Shown: one piece after another, positions 50,131 to 63,800 of the stretch | Layout of the letters: the number at the start of each line of letters is the position of its first letter | How positions within the stretch are numbered: the first letter of the stretch is position 1 | NCBI GenBank assembly: GCA_013398295.1 | Contig: VZSF01001148.1 | Location: 254,985 to 318,984 of the forward strand | Length of the DNA stretch: 64,000 nt | Source: Chionis minor | Taxonomy: Eukaryota > Chordata > Aves > Charadriiformes > Chionididae | Direction: 5' to 3' | The notes under the pieces: model-generated | Seen by the model: the letters and a program-made list of their open reading frames with translations, nothing else | Database searches by the model: none | Told to the model about the DNA's origin: nothing | Position numbers and translations under genes: made by a program

Positions 50131-51442
50131 CTTAGGAGGTTCTGCTGAGTCTCTTGGTGCTCCCTTACAGTGCTGGAGCTCCCTGTAATAACGCAGGTCG
50201 ATAAGCAAGCAGAGGAAACGTTCGACGCAGCAGCGTGGGATTCATTTCATTTATTTGCGCTTTGCTGTACTAACGAGTACCGTTGTGGTCCCAGAGCCGG
50301 GTCGTTCAGCCGGTGTGCCAGACGCCAATGCGCACAGGGAGCAGAGGTACGTATTTCAGTCGTTTCTGCACAGAGATGGGTGCTAGATGGCAAGCCACAA
50401 AGCAAGCACGCCGGTCTACAGCCTCCTCGGGATGTTTATAGGGTTCAAAACACAGAAATACACCTCTAGTTACAATTATTGGTTAGTGCCTTATCTTGAC
50501 ATCTGGTTAGTGCAGTCACACGCTTTCATTTAAAGCTACAATGTTCTTTAAGTGACATTTGACTGGTGCGGCTGCTCCAATACGGGGCCGGGGTGGGTCT
50601 GTTCAGTCTCTAATTAGAGTCATGATTTCCCACTGCCGCCTTTACTTTTCCCCCAGTTACCGCACGTCTTTGTTGACTTACTGCTTCTTTTAGCAGTTGG
50701 CTGGTTCTCGGCGCCTCCTGGGGAAGGATGTTCCCTTGTTATCAGCCTTCTCTTCTTCTTCAAGGGTATAAAATACCCTGTGTCACAAGACCTTGTAACC
50801 CTTTTCCAGCTCTTCATTCTTGCTCCATGAGAGATTCTACCTCCTAAAGTACATCGCTGTTAGATGAGCCCTGAGAATACTGTGGTGCAAAAGAACATGA
50901 GCCCTGCTTCTGGAGGAGAGGTGCGCAGGGGTTCAGTTTGGAAGGTTTTACAGGGAGGATGAAGCATGTGATACACAACACAGATGGTGAAGGAATCGGA
51001 GGACAGGTTGGAAGCAGTGGGTGAGACAGGTGGGTATGGGACAGCATCACATGAAGTAGAGGAAGCAGAATGGAGACTTGCACATAGTGACTGAGGTCTG
51101 TGGAGGAGCTGTAGGCCAGTAATGACCAGTGGGTAGCCAGAGGGCTGTACAAAATAAATTAACCAAAGCAGCTGGAGGCTCTTGAGGGCTGAATACTCTC
51201 ACCACTGACCTGCTGCCTTCCAGGGAGCCCCCTCCTAGTGGAAGCACTTTCTTCCAGGTTGTATCCCGCAGTATCAACTCATAAACTGGATCTTGCAGCT
51301 CTCGGTGCTAATATTTTTTAAATACCATTCACTCATTGTATCACTGAGTGAAAGATTGGTCCAGTGTCTTGTTTTTAAGGAATGTTTCATTTGTAAGCCG
51401 TGTTATTTACTAGCTATTCTGAAGCTAATTACACTAGCTGAT
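50131..51442. other. intergenic, no gene recognised
   Basis: CpG-island shore to about 50,420, then ordinary sequence. No exon of a known gene was seen. A non-coding transcript divergent from SEH1L is possible but rests only on one donor-like site. Confidence 0.5.
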
Positions 51443-51956
51443 TGTCATGGTTTAACACACCAGCCAGCAACTAGGACCATGGCAGCCTCTCACTCAACCC
51501 CCTTTCCCCCCGCCGTCCCTCCCAAAGGGTAGGGAGAGAAGGAGGAGAAAGAGGAAAAAAACCTCACGGGTTCAGATAAAGACAGTTTAATAGAACAATA
51601 ATGGATAATAATAATAACAACACAATAATAGAATATACAACACACAAATCACCTGGTGAATTGGTTGCCCAGCCCATCCCAAGCAGTGATCACGAATTCC
51701 CATCCCCGGCACAGGCCAACTGCTGTGTATATACCGACCATGATGTTGATGGTACAGAATATTCCATTGGCCGTTCCATTGTTCTGTCTCTGCTCCCTCT
51801 CAGCTTCTATGGGAAGCTGAAAAAAGTCCTTTACTATAAACATGACTTAGCAACAGCTAAAACAATATGCAACATTGGCATTCCTTTCATACCAAATCCG
51901 AAATCACAGCAACCACTAGAAAGAAAACTAACTCTATTTCAGCTGAAACCAGGACA
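51443..51956 (-). mobile_element. solo LTR of an avian endogenous retrovirus (minus orientation)
   Basis: Read on the minus strand it starts TGTCCTGGTTTCAGC and ends AAACCATGACA, with TATATA in the middle and ATTAAA at 51586-51591 followed by the usual CTGTCTTTATCTGAACCC. Flanks are CTGAT (51438-51442) and CTGGT (51957-51961), an imperfect 5-bp duplication. No internal genes are present. At 514 bp it is a nearly complete LTR lying 1.3 kb outside the SEH1L CpG island. Confidence 0.9.
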
Positions 51957-54900
51957 CTGGTAAATATTAACATAGAGAAAATAATGAATTCATTTACCAC
52001 AATCCCAATAGAAATAATAGTAATAATGCAATTAATAGATTTTGATACAAAAATAAATAGTAGTGAAATTGGTGATGTTATAATAAATAAAAACAAGCAC
52101 ACTTGAACATGTTCTTTTCTAGAACATTTTTTTATATCTGCACCTTTAACAGGAAGTTAGTTTTACCATTTTCAAAAGGACTTTTGATTCTTGCCACTTC
52201 ATTTAAAGTTTCCATGCTTGGTCATGGCAATAAGAAGTCAAATTCTGTCCACTTGGTGAAGAGAATCTGTTGAGGGATGTCCAAATACTTACCAGAATTG
52301 TAAAGAAACCATTACCTGCTTGTGGAATAAAAACCTGGCAGTGTGGATTTGATATTTAGTGCATTTATTTTTACAAACTGTAAATTACATTCCATAGCAA
52401 TTGATGGAACAGCTGCTATCACATGCCATAGGCATCACTTTGCTGTTTTCTGCAGAATATGCAAGCGTACTTAATATGCAAGCATTTAACACACTAATGC
52501 ATGTGTTTCATTAGCAGACCTCATATTAAGAGTAGATACACTTGTACCCAAACATGATAAAGAATGATAATAGAGTAATGATAAAAGATAGAGGTAAATG
52601 GCAACAAGCTTGGACTTGAAGGAACACTATGGCATTAAGATGCTAGGATTTAATTATTTTAATGATTCTGGGTAAGGAAAAGTTAACCTCAGTACAGGGA
52701 GTGTGATAAAAATGTCTTCAGTTACAGAGAATGGAAACTGCAGAAGGATTTAGAAGAAACATGACCATGTGGTTTTTACGTTCTGATTTAAGTTGGCCAA
52801 CAATATTTTTAAAATTGTATTTTTTTAAATACTAAAGTTTAATGGAGAACATGAGATGGAGTTGAAGAGAGGAATTTGCAAGTTGTAAAGAAAATTAAGA
52901 CATCTGAGTTTTACCTATTTATAATAGTGGAGAATTTCGTTTGGAGTTTGTAAACAACACAGAAAATTTGTAAAGCATTTTGAAAAATGAGGAGCTAATG
53001 AAAGGAAGGGGTAATATTTTCTTGTTTCTGAAGAACTGGGGTCGCACAATTCCTCTCCTAGAGGGAACCTCACTGTGGACTGTAGAGCCATGGTCAACAT
53101 ACCCTCTCCCTCCTCCCCCTGCAATCACATGCAGTCACTTACGAGGTTGAATTTTCAGTGTTTTCTAAATAATAGGTAAAATTTAAGAAATATAATAGGA
53201 GAAGCAAGCAAAGTTGATTGTTCCTGATAGTTCCAGTGCTGTAATGAGAGAGGTATGACGTTTTTTATGCTAGAGGGAAAACACTTACATATAAGGATAA
53301 AACAAACAAACAAAAAAACCCCAACAAATAATATTCATGCACTTATTTGGGTTGCTAGAGAGTAAGATTTTTTTTTTAATCTTCTTTCAGCATGATTAGA
53401 GACCTTTATACTTTGAAACGTCAGTTATTGCTTCATTCAAATAGCTGGAGAACCAGTGCCTAATAAAAACATTAAAGCTATTTCATAAGTTTTTTAGTTC
53501 ATGGCAATGTCTCTGAATGGTTGATTTTATTATCTGCTTTGGGGAAATGTCTTTTACTGTAAACTGTTGATTATATTTATAAAAAATTGCATTTCTTTTC
53601 TTTTCAGAAGAATTGTATCCAGTCAATGATTCAGCTGTCAAAAACCCATTCTTTTGCAATTTTTCATAATTTAATGATTTTGTCAAGACTGAGAGTATGT
53701 TACAATGAATTCAGTGAATTCATATTTTTCACCTCCATAAATTTAGTTTATTCCTTCAGCCATTAGTTTCAGTACAGTTGGAGCAGGGCAAAAACATCAG
53801 ATTCGCAAACAATTGGCATCAATCTGTTTCATCTGAAGAATATCTAAATATTTAAATGTGGCATAAATGAACTTTTAAATAAAATCTGCCCCTGTCTTCA
53901 ATCTTTAGATTCAGTGCAGGTAGGTCAGTTTACATTATTTAGAAACCGGGTCCAAAATCTTTACTTACTTAAAAAAAAAAAAAAAATCCAGGAAGTATTT
54001 GGGAGATTGTGATCCTAGAATGTTAATTTACCATTGTGTCCGATTTCAGTTAACACCCAGGAATGAGATAAATACATTTATCCCATGTAGACATTTGTAT
54101 CAGGTGGTTTTTGTTAGTGGAAAGACTGACAGAGAACTAAGTCTCAGTAGAGGAAACGCTTCATAGTGAAACATCAAAATTAGCAAAGGGATGAGGGGAC
54201 AAGATAGACCCTTTCTGAAGGCAAGCAGTCATTAAACAGACAATCAAGTAGAGTGGATGACATCGGGTCTAACAAAGAGGCATTTGTATCTTCTGGGAAA
54301 TGAAACAATGCTTAAGTTATTTTAAATGGCCAGACTATCCCCTGGATTAAAAGTGAAATAAAATTTGTTGAATAAGATTAAATCTCTCTGAATGTCTCCA
54401 GGAAGACTCAAATGCTATAAAAGAAATTGGCTATAAAAGCTAACATGCTACATCAAAAGAGGGATTTTTTCCAATGATGTAACATGAGTATAAGGTATCT
54501 AGGACCACAGAAATCTTGACATCAAGTGTAGTACAGTAAATCAGATGGAAATAATGTGAACAGTATGTGTTTTACTCCCTCACTTAGGTCTAATATAAAC
54601 CTTTGTTATTCTGTTGCCTGTTTTTAATCTTGTAAAAAAATACTTCAAGTACTAACAAAATAAAATTTTGTTTTATCCTAATCTAGATGAAATTAAGATT
54701 GAATTCAAGATGACTGCCTGGCAAGACATTCCCCTTTGAACGGTGTAACAAATCTCGAAGGCAAGGCACTGAGTGCTGACAGGTGCTGCAGCTCCTCGCT
54801 GCGCTTCCAGAGCATCCAGAGGATGGGAAAGTGGGTGTCCCATAGGATGATCCAAGCTGCGCAGGGATGGCGGGCAGCCAGCATTGCCACAGGCAGGAGG

Positions 54901-57366
54901 GCAGAAGCATCCTTCACAACTGATGGGAAGCAGAACGCTGTGTGCCGTCCAGCAGGATAACGGGAAGCATGTTTGAACTCATGGGAACCCCAGGAAATTT
55001 GCAGCTTCCAGTTATTGAGCCATGAATTAGGATTCAACTGTTAGCTAACTTCAGAGACTTCCTCTTGTGGCTAGAGCTGAACAGTAAGGAAAAACATCCA
55101 ATTCATGGTGATGGTGTGCATGAGGTGGAAAAGACAGTTGTATTTTAACCTTACTGTTTGTTTGATCATGCGCAGAGGAAGACCACACTGAATTACGACA
55201 ATCTTGATACATATTTTTGAACATTTGGGTTCAGTATTATCTCTAGATTAAATTAAATTGAACCACAGCATCGGAGAAGAAAGAAAAATATCTATAATAA
55301 GGTTAGTTTTTCACTTTTGACACAGTAGGCCAATTTTGTTTTCAAATTGACTGTATAAGCCTGCATAACTTAATTTACTTCTGCTGGAAGTTCAGTGTAA
55401 CTGCATTAGCATTGGTAGAAATATTCAAAATGACTGTAACTGACGCTGCCTTGGATTTAAAGAAAATACAGCTAGTACTTTCCTTTTTTCCCTTTTGACT
55501 ACCTTCTTTGAGTAAAAGATGCTCTTGCCTGTAGAGGGCGATTTTAAAAGATATAAAGGTCTGCCCAAAAGAAAGTAAATCATGAGCTATATGCATTAAA
55601 AATACTTGTATTGGCGTAAGATGGAGGGAGAAGAAGCCTGTCTTATATGGCTGCCTCTGTCATGTGCTTCAGTCCTATCTGCCCTAGAAGCTGATCCATT
55701 ATGGACAATCATGGATTATCATGCTAACAGTCAACATTTTACAGCATAGTTAAAGGTTCCATTCCTGATAACTGTTAAAAACACTATCGTTGACAGGAAA
55801 GATCTGCCTGACCCTGAGAAATACATACACTTTTCTGTACCATGTTTTCCTTAACTTAAAAACTGGATTCCCAACAATTCATAATATTCCATAGGGAGTA
55901 AAATAAATCTACTATTTTGAGATTCCTGGATTAAGGCACTGTAGCAATACAAAGTGGTATTATTGAGCAGTTAGATAGGAAAAAAAAAATGTGGTAAACC
56001 CAGTCATTAAGTAGGTTGCTTAGCTTTGAGAATCTGAAGCTTAACGATTAGAAGGAGTTGGAAAATGTTAAGCGTTCTGCCAGCAAGTGGTCTGGTATGT
56101 GTAACATACTGTGTCGTACAAACTAGAAAACTAAAGGTGGGTATTTCAGAGGAAAGCCCTCATTATCGCAGTACTGTGTGAAAAATATGGGATGAATTCC
56201 TATTAAGGAAAAACAATACCAGCAATTATTGCTATGAAGGGTAAGTCAAATGAGGATCTCTTTCCATGACTGGCAGATCATGGAAAGAAATTGGTAGGAA
56301 AATTAGATTTCATGGGCAAAAATGAGGGTAAATAAAGTCCCCAAGTCTTTACATGAGTAAACCGAGCGTAGAACTCCCACAGACACAGAAAGCAGATGAG
56401 TGAACCGTTCTTTATATGTCACCCTGCTTTGTTGCTGCTGCAATCAGAGTTCCACTTACAACCTCGTATTAGTTGTTTTGCTAGGAAATCAACAGTATGT
56501 CCCAAAGTGAAATTAAAACTTACTGTTCACCTAAAAAAGGACTGTTGGAAAGATGCAAGAAAAAGACAAGCTCCAACTCTGTAAAATTACATTTTACCGC
56601 ATAATGTAAAAAACAGTGTAAGAAGACAAAGTGAGCGAAATAATAATTGATTAGCCCAAGAAATGCCATTTGAGTGAAACAGTAACCCAGTCATGATCAA
56701 GTATAGCTTTGGCAGCCCATAGAAGATGAGTTTAGGGGGAAACAGAAGTGATGTTATATGAGTAAGGGGCTTATGGATGGACATTCAGTCATATTAACGT
56801 GCAAAGAAATGTAAAGGCAAATCAGAACGACAGACTGACAAGCAACATAACTGACAGCTGGGAGGGGATACTAATGGCTTCACAAGAGATGGATATGAAG
56901 GTTGGTCTCAGATCGCGTGACTACATCAGAGCTATCTTTAAACGAGTGATCTCAGGCTGGGAAATAGAAACAGAGCTTGTAGGAGTGAAAATAGAAAATA
57001 GCCAGCCCTGAGAGTTTTCACAATAAGAACAGACAGAAAAGTGTAAACTTTGCAGTGGTGGCTTTCCTCTGTCTATTTTGGTGTGTATGGCAAGAAAGAG
57101 CAGAAGTAGAAAAAGACATAGCAATTCCTGACAAAACTGAAAGTTAAACCATTTTTGCAGACTACAATTGTGATTGAGTATCAAATGCAAATTAAAGCTG
57201 TTGCTTACAGAATGTGTATTTATGCTTGTTGATAGGCTAAGGAAGCCTTTAATGCCTTTACTGCAGTGTGGTAACATAAATATTTCACTACCTTAGAAAA
57301 AGATTTCACAGCACCACCATAGTAATATTTAGTCATTTGGACAGCGGGGTCAGTTAGACAGGGCTC
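51957..57366. other. intergenic, AT-rich, no gene recognised
   Basis: Only short open frames, none resembling a known protein. A moderately GC-rich patch at about 54,700-55,000 is open in several frames on both strands and is unidentified. Poly-A/T runs are scattered throughout. Confidence 0.55.
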
Positions 57367-57846
57367 ATAGAATCATAGAAAGGTTTGGCTTGGAAGGGAC
57401 CTTAAAGATCATCAAGTTCCAACCCCCCTGCCATGGGCAGGGACACCTCCCACTAGACGAGGTTGCTCAAAGCCCCATCCAGCCTGGCCTTAAACACTTC
57501 CAGGGATGGGGCATCCACAGCTTCCCTGGGCAGCCTGTTCCAGTGCCTCACCACCCTCACAGTAAAGAATTTCTTCCTAATATCTCATCTAAATCTACCC
57601 TCTTTCAGTATAAAAACCGTTACACCTTATCTTATCACTGCACTCCCTTGTAAAGAGTCCCTCCCCATCTTTCCTGTAGGCCCTTTTCAGATACTGGAAG
57701 GCTGCTACAAGGTCTCCCCAGAGCCTTCTCTTCTCCAGGCTGAACAACCCCAACTCTCCCAGCCTGGCCTCACAGGGGAGGAGCTCCGGCCCTCTGAGCA
57801 TCTTCATGGGCTTCCTCTGGACTCACTCCAACAGGTCCATGTGCGT
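57367..57846 (-). mobile_element. CR1 LINE 3' end (minus orientation)
   Basis: Read on the minus strand it ends in GGTCCCTTCCAAGCCAAACC then two TTCTATGA-type terminal repeats at about 57367. It includes AACAGGCTGCCCAGGGAAGC and CAGCCTGGAGAAGAGAAGGC, canonical for the CR1 3' region. About 480 bp, 5'-truncated as usual. It is better preserved than the copy at 14.2-15.3 kb, so probably younger or of another subfamily. Confidence 0.95.
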
Positions 57847-60800
57847 TTGGCGAACTGTGTTTGAAGAAGAACCTTTACCCCACTAATTCTTTGTCCCAGA
57901 CGACCTGCCCAAAAGCTGCAGCATAGTGTTGAACTACCCCACCTGTGCCCCTCCTGATGGAGGACCCTCTGGTATGTGTGTCTGCCTCAGTGAATACCCT
58001 TCTGCCTTCTGGAGTCCAGAGTGACCTCCAGCCTGAGCCAACCCTCCTTCCCTTCAGCAGACCGCTCACGAGGGGCACGAGCAGTGCCACTGGGGGAAGG
58101 AACAAGTCTTACAGCCTTTCCTCTTCGGCCTCTTGCCCGTGGGATGGAGACACTGCAGATGGCAATCCTCCTGCTCAGAGGAGGCAGGGGCAGAGCTGCC
58201 GTGGGGCACGCAGAGCAGGGCTGGGCCATCTTACACGGGGTGGTTTCTCACAGGAGACTGGTTGATGCCACATACACACCATGATGCCACCCATCCCGAA
58301 TGTGACTTCATTTACCACAGGTATCTTCTTTAGATTATTTTTTCCTTTATTTGGAGTTTTCCTTTCTCACATTTTAGAAGTGAGTATTCAACTTGATGTG
58401 ATCTGCTTATCAAATTGGAAAATTTTAAGTGGTTAGTTACTGGAGCTGACTCAAGGCTTCTCCGTGTACAGGAAAATCTGAATTTTGCAGCAGTTGAAGC
58501 CAGAATCTGTATAAAAAAAGTACATGGGGGTTGTGGAAGGTGGAGACACATGAAGAGTGTGGAGGAAAGCGAAGAGGGAGGTGTCGGAAGACAGGCTGAG
58601 AAGACTCAGTGGGGTTTTGGCTGACTGGGAGTAGGATTAAGAGGCTCTCTTCATCCAGCCTTCCAGTCTCTAGATTGAGGAGCTTGTGCCTCTCCTTGCC
58701 CACGCTCCTGACCCCTTAAGCAACAAACAAGTCATCGTTTACATCTCCTCCACTGCTGCCAGGGCTCAGCTGCTCCCACAAAGGGAAGGGGTAGAGATAG
58801 GACTGAGTCAGAAGGGTCAGGTTTGCTACTGGAACTGGTGCATACTCACTCTGAGACTGAGTATAAAACACATATAAATACAGCATAACACATATATATA
58901 CAACATAAAGTATAAAAGTATAAATTACTCACGCTGAGGGAGTTTGCAACAGGAGGTGGAAATCACTTGTCCACATGCCACAAACAGCTCAAACTTGGGG
59001 TCTTCCTCTCAGAGGAGAAAAGGCCTTGGCAGAGGAAAGAGCTGAGCTTGGCTGCCCTTTATTGGGACCATTTTGCCACCCTGAACATCTGCATCCATAG
59101 GCAACCTGCCTACGTTGCCTGTACCTGCAGCTGACCCCACTGTTCTCTATTCACATAAAAGAAAGACTGCAAAGTTAAAATGGAAAATTCAGCATTGCCT
59201 ATCAGTAGAAATAAATGTCTTGGAGAATTTCAATTTTTTTTTTCTTTTGGAAAAAGAAGAATAAATGCATATATTAGGGCATAACATCTGAACATTTGCC
59301 TGGTAAAAATCTGAACTTCGAGTGCAGCAGAGGTGGAACAATGCAGTTTGAAAGATGATAACAACACAATGTTATCATTGCAGTATTAGCTATGGAAGTA
59401 ACTTGCTTATTACTCTTGTTACACGATCAAGTACTTTTGTTGTCACTAAGCGATGCTTACTGACATGCTTCATTAAAATGCTATTTAGCCATAATAGGCT
59501 ACAGAGCTTTTGAAATTAATGTTTTAGGAAAACCACATATTCCCCAAACTCAAACAGGACTACCCGTTTAAAAAAAATTATTTAAGCAGCTATAGAAGGA
59601 CATTAATATATTTTTGCATCTACAAGGGCAGCAGTTTAACAAACGCAGGGCCCATCCTGAAAGCAGCCTTATACTTCCGACTTCTAGCAAAGGAATAATC
59701 CTTGGGGCTATTTTAACGTGTCTAAAAGTGCTCAAGGAATTGCAATCTGTTCTGTGTTCTGGGGCTAACAGGAATCCCAGCTAGGGCAAGTGCCTGTACT
59801 GACAGACAACTTTAGACTTCAAGGAATATTGTTGCAAGGGTAATGTGAAAGGGCATAGCCAAGGTTTTCAAACTGTTAGAAGACACTTTGATCTCTTCTT
59901 ATGTAGAATAGACCCCGTCTCTCTCTTGGGTTTCAAATTTCCCTGTGGTGTATATGGGTAGACTATGTAATAGATTTGGGATCACCTATTTATGAATGCC
60001 ACATGTTACATATAGCTCATAGATCATTGTAAGACATAACAAGATGGAGTTAATTTGGCTGGGGAACAGTTTGGGGACATAGTCCAGATAATATATATCA
60101 GCAAATGTTAAATGGGCAATGCCGGAGTAATTTTCTAGTTTGACCACCATTAGGAGAAGCTAAACATACCTGTCTAGGAAGGTTTCGGACTCCAGTAGAG
60201 AGAACACCAAAAGGCTCCCTAGAGCTCTGCTAAACGCTCATCCTCCCTCTGACTTTTCCGAAAGCAAAGATCGTGAATTAATTCTGACAATAATAACAGT
60301 TCACTGTTTCCAAAGCATTTGAACATCTGGATTAAGCACATGTAATGAAATCACAGACAAGATTCCAGGGGAAGCATACTTCAATTTCTAGAAGACATGT
60401 GACTACAAAAGCTAATTTCCCATTCACTGGAAATTTTTAAAATATTCTGTTGTGCTCACTTAAGGCTTCTTCCCCTCCAGTGAAATTCTCACTAACAAAA
60501 ATGCTGCCTTACAGTCAGCTATAAGGGTGCAGTCCTTTTGAAGAGAAACTGTATGGTGATTTTATACTCATCACTGACCACTTTATTCATCATGTGTCTC
60601 AACCCAGAGTTACTGTTAGATCAGAATCATAACAAGGAGAAATTTTCAACCGGAATTGCTATGAGTGCAGATTACCCAAGAGACCAATCATTAGATGCGG
60701 CAAAAAATTTACATAATTTTAAATTGTTGTTGTGTAAACTGTGGGGTGACAGTTTATGTTAACATATTTTCAATTAAATTATTTCTAAACTCCACTGTTG

Positions 60801-63800
60801 CAAGACACAAATCAGGTCTGTATAATATTAAGTCTCTTTTGTACAGACTTGTACTAATTAGCATGTTTAGTTGGCCTTACAGGAATAAGGGCTGTTTGTG
60901 CTGTGGCAGATATTTAAACTGAAAACTCTCAACACCTGTCAAAACAAACACAGTCCAAAGCTAAGAAAGCATCCACCATATGAACACACTGAAAGGAGCA
61001 CTCGAGTATTTTAAGGCATGTTCACATCATGCCTTATGATTAACGGCACTTTGAGCATGGCCACACAGCTGTATTGTGGAGGCTTATTAGCAACTGCTGA
61101 ACAGTGAATACTCTTTTCAGCAAAGGTCAGATAAGTGACATTAATTACCAGCAATTCCTTCCTGCCCAAGGTAACTCACATGCTCTATTGTGGAGAAAAC
61201 AATATATGCCTAATAGACATCATTTCTACTGACACAACTTATTCAACGTTTCACAAAAATTATCTGCTTTTGAACAAGCTGAAGTATAATTATTTCAGAT
61301 TTGTGTGCACTTGGTGAGCGGCGGATGTACTGTCCCCAAGCACTGAGCGTAATTTTTGAGCCTGACAAATGTCCTTCACTCATCCAAAAGGCAATGAGAA
61401 TACACAGCACGTTGCAGCGCCCTGTGGGAGGACAGTGGGAACAGATGATATTTATACACACAAGTATTGCGCATCGAGTATAAACACACACATGAAATGC
61501 TGAACAGAAACGTTCTGTGCGTGGAGTTTACTTCTCCACTCTCCAATTACACTCAAATTAAAATACTATTTCCATTTTCCCCCAATAATGCTGTAGTCTA
61601 ATGTTGAAAGAGGTAAACGTCAAAGAGTTATCACGCAGTTATCTGCATGGTTGTTAAAAGTATCTGCCCTAATTTTTATAGAAATATTTTTAAATTATTG
61701 ATAAAAATATAATTCAGCACTTGGTAATTCTAGCTAATTTAATTTCCATCACATCTGGTAATGCTTGGTAGATTTAAATGTATACATATACGCAACTCAC
61801 ATTATAAAGCAATTTCATAAAATGTTGTGCGTGTAAGTTTCCAGTTAGAGTAACCAGGGGCTATAACTCACAGCATAGATTTTGTTAATCATCTAATACA
61901 TTCTTGAACTTATTAATGAATCACTCCTCTGTGTGAGCAAAGCGCTCCTGACTACTTCCTCTCTCAGGAAAGTGAGAGGTAAAAGAAAGAGAAGGGAAAG
62001 CTTTCATGTCACCCTGAAAGCCACATACATTTACGTTTTGAAAACATAGTCAGTACGTTATTTCATTGGAACCTCCTTTCCAAAGATATTCAGGATTTAT
62101 CTCACTTGCTGTGACAGAATTGTGTAAATTCTATATTGATATTGCACACTGTTGATCCATATTTGACAGCAGATTTAGCTGTAATGGCCAAGGCAGTTAA
62201 CCTCCTTCTGCTATCTGCCTCATCCTACTTTCCAAGGCTGCTGAAACACTGGAAATTAAGTGAGAATTATCCTTACCCCCTTTTGTAGGACCAAGAAATA
62301 CTGGCATCACGGGATTTGTGACGTTCCCCAGAGAAAACCCGGAGAACCAAGAGTGTATGTGTGGCAGAGTTTCACACATAATGCATTCAACTTCTCGTTT
62401 CACCGTTGCTGATGTCATACTCATTCCTTATATAGTATTCACCAGCCAAAACATATTCTGAATGTAGAAATTAGATTGTGCATTTATAACTTCTGATCCC
62501 ATTATGTATAAGGTATTACCAGTGTGTTCAGAAGCAGTGGGAAACCCAGAGCGTACTCATCACGATAGAAATGTTAATGTAATTGTTGGGGTACGCAGAT
62601 ACGGGCCCATGGCAGACACGTGTCCTAGTCCCCTCCTCACACAATCACTTTCAAGAATCTAATCACCAGACTCAATTAAATATTCTTTCTTAATCAAGAA
62701 AAACAAAGGGCAAAACTAAGGTGGTCTTGCTTAGACACACTAAAAACCCCTTTGCTTTTGCTCTGTGTCCTGCCTTTCCTGCTCAGTGCCTAAGAGGGGG
62801 CTGGTAAGAAGAAAACAGCCATCTTCGACACAGAAAATCAATTTAAAGTGAATAGAGCTTCCATATTAGTGTAAAAGAATGGGAGCTAGAAGCTAGCGGA
62901 GATGCCGAAATGACCCAGGAGGATATTTCTTCACAAATACAATCTTAATAACTGACTTTGTTTATTTATCTGTTTGTAGCATTGTTCCATTACTGCAAAT
63001 CTGTGTTAGTAAATACATTATTTTATCCTTAAATCTTGAGGAGAATCTGACCCTGAGTGATCTAACACACAGATGAAACATTTCTGATATAAAAGGGTGG
63101 CAAAGTAAGGAACATGGTGTACTAGGACTTTCTTTGTGGCAAATTACTTCTAGTATATTTAGAGGGTGCTACTGTCTGCCACTAAAAAAGCTGCAGCGGT
63201 CTGTTTGAGAAGTGCTGCCACAAGGTTTTTAAAAAGAAAAGAGCATCTTTTGATGACTAGTGAAACCTCTCTGCATGCAGTGAGACGGTATGAAAAAAGA
63301 ACTAAAATTCAAAAGATCTGGAGAATTTGATACACCCATTTTGATACTAGACACGTTCTGTACAAGGGCACTTTTCTGCCCAGGTTGTTAATTCCGGTAA
63401 GTGGTAGTGTCATGACTTGAGCTGCTGGAACCGTTCCACTGGCTAAAATAAGATGTTAAAGACCTTGACAGCATTCCAATTGGAAAACTTGTGTTACAGA
63501 TCCTTCTTTTAGTACATTATACTCCGTTTTTCTTTTCTTTGAGAAAACAAACAAATTGGTTTAGCAGTTACAGCAATTCATATGCCATAAGAGTTTCACA
63601 TGCCATTAGAGGTTTTAAATGTCTGGACCAAAGAAAACATCCATAAATTCAGAAACTGGAATATGCAAACTTGTTACATGCAAACAGAAACTTGTTATGC
63701 AAACCAGATTTTTTTAAGACCCCTTACTTTGGTAGATTAGTTTCAAAGCCATTTTTATAAGAGCCATTGTCAAAGAAAATACAGAAAGATAAATTTGACA

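Noticed and set aside
49850..50470. possible first exon of PTPN2
   Set aside because: PTPN2 is the expected next gene, but its conserved N-terminal coding sequence is not present in the CpG island or anywhere I could read to 64 kb.
57463..57864. 133-codon + strand frame
   Set aside because: It lies within the CR1 fragment and is antisense to it.
62580..62800. possible fourth LTR beginning TGTTGGGGTACGC
   Set aside because: The TG start and an AATTAAA-like motif are suggestive, but I could not match the body to the avian LTR blocks or find flanking duplications.
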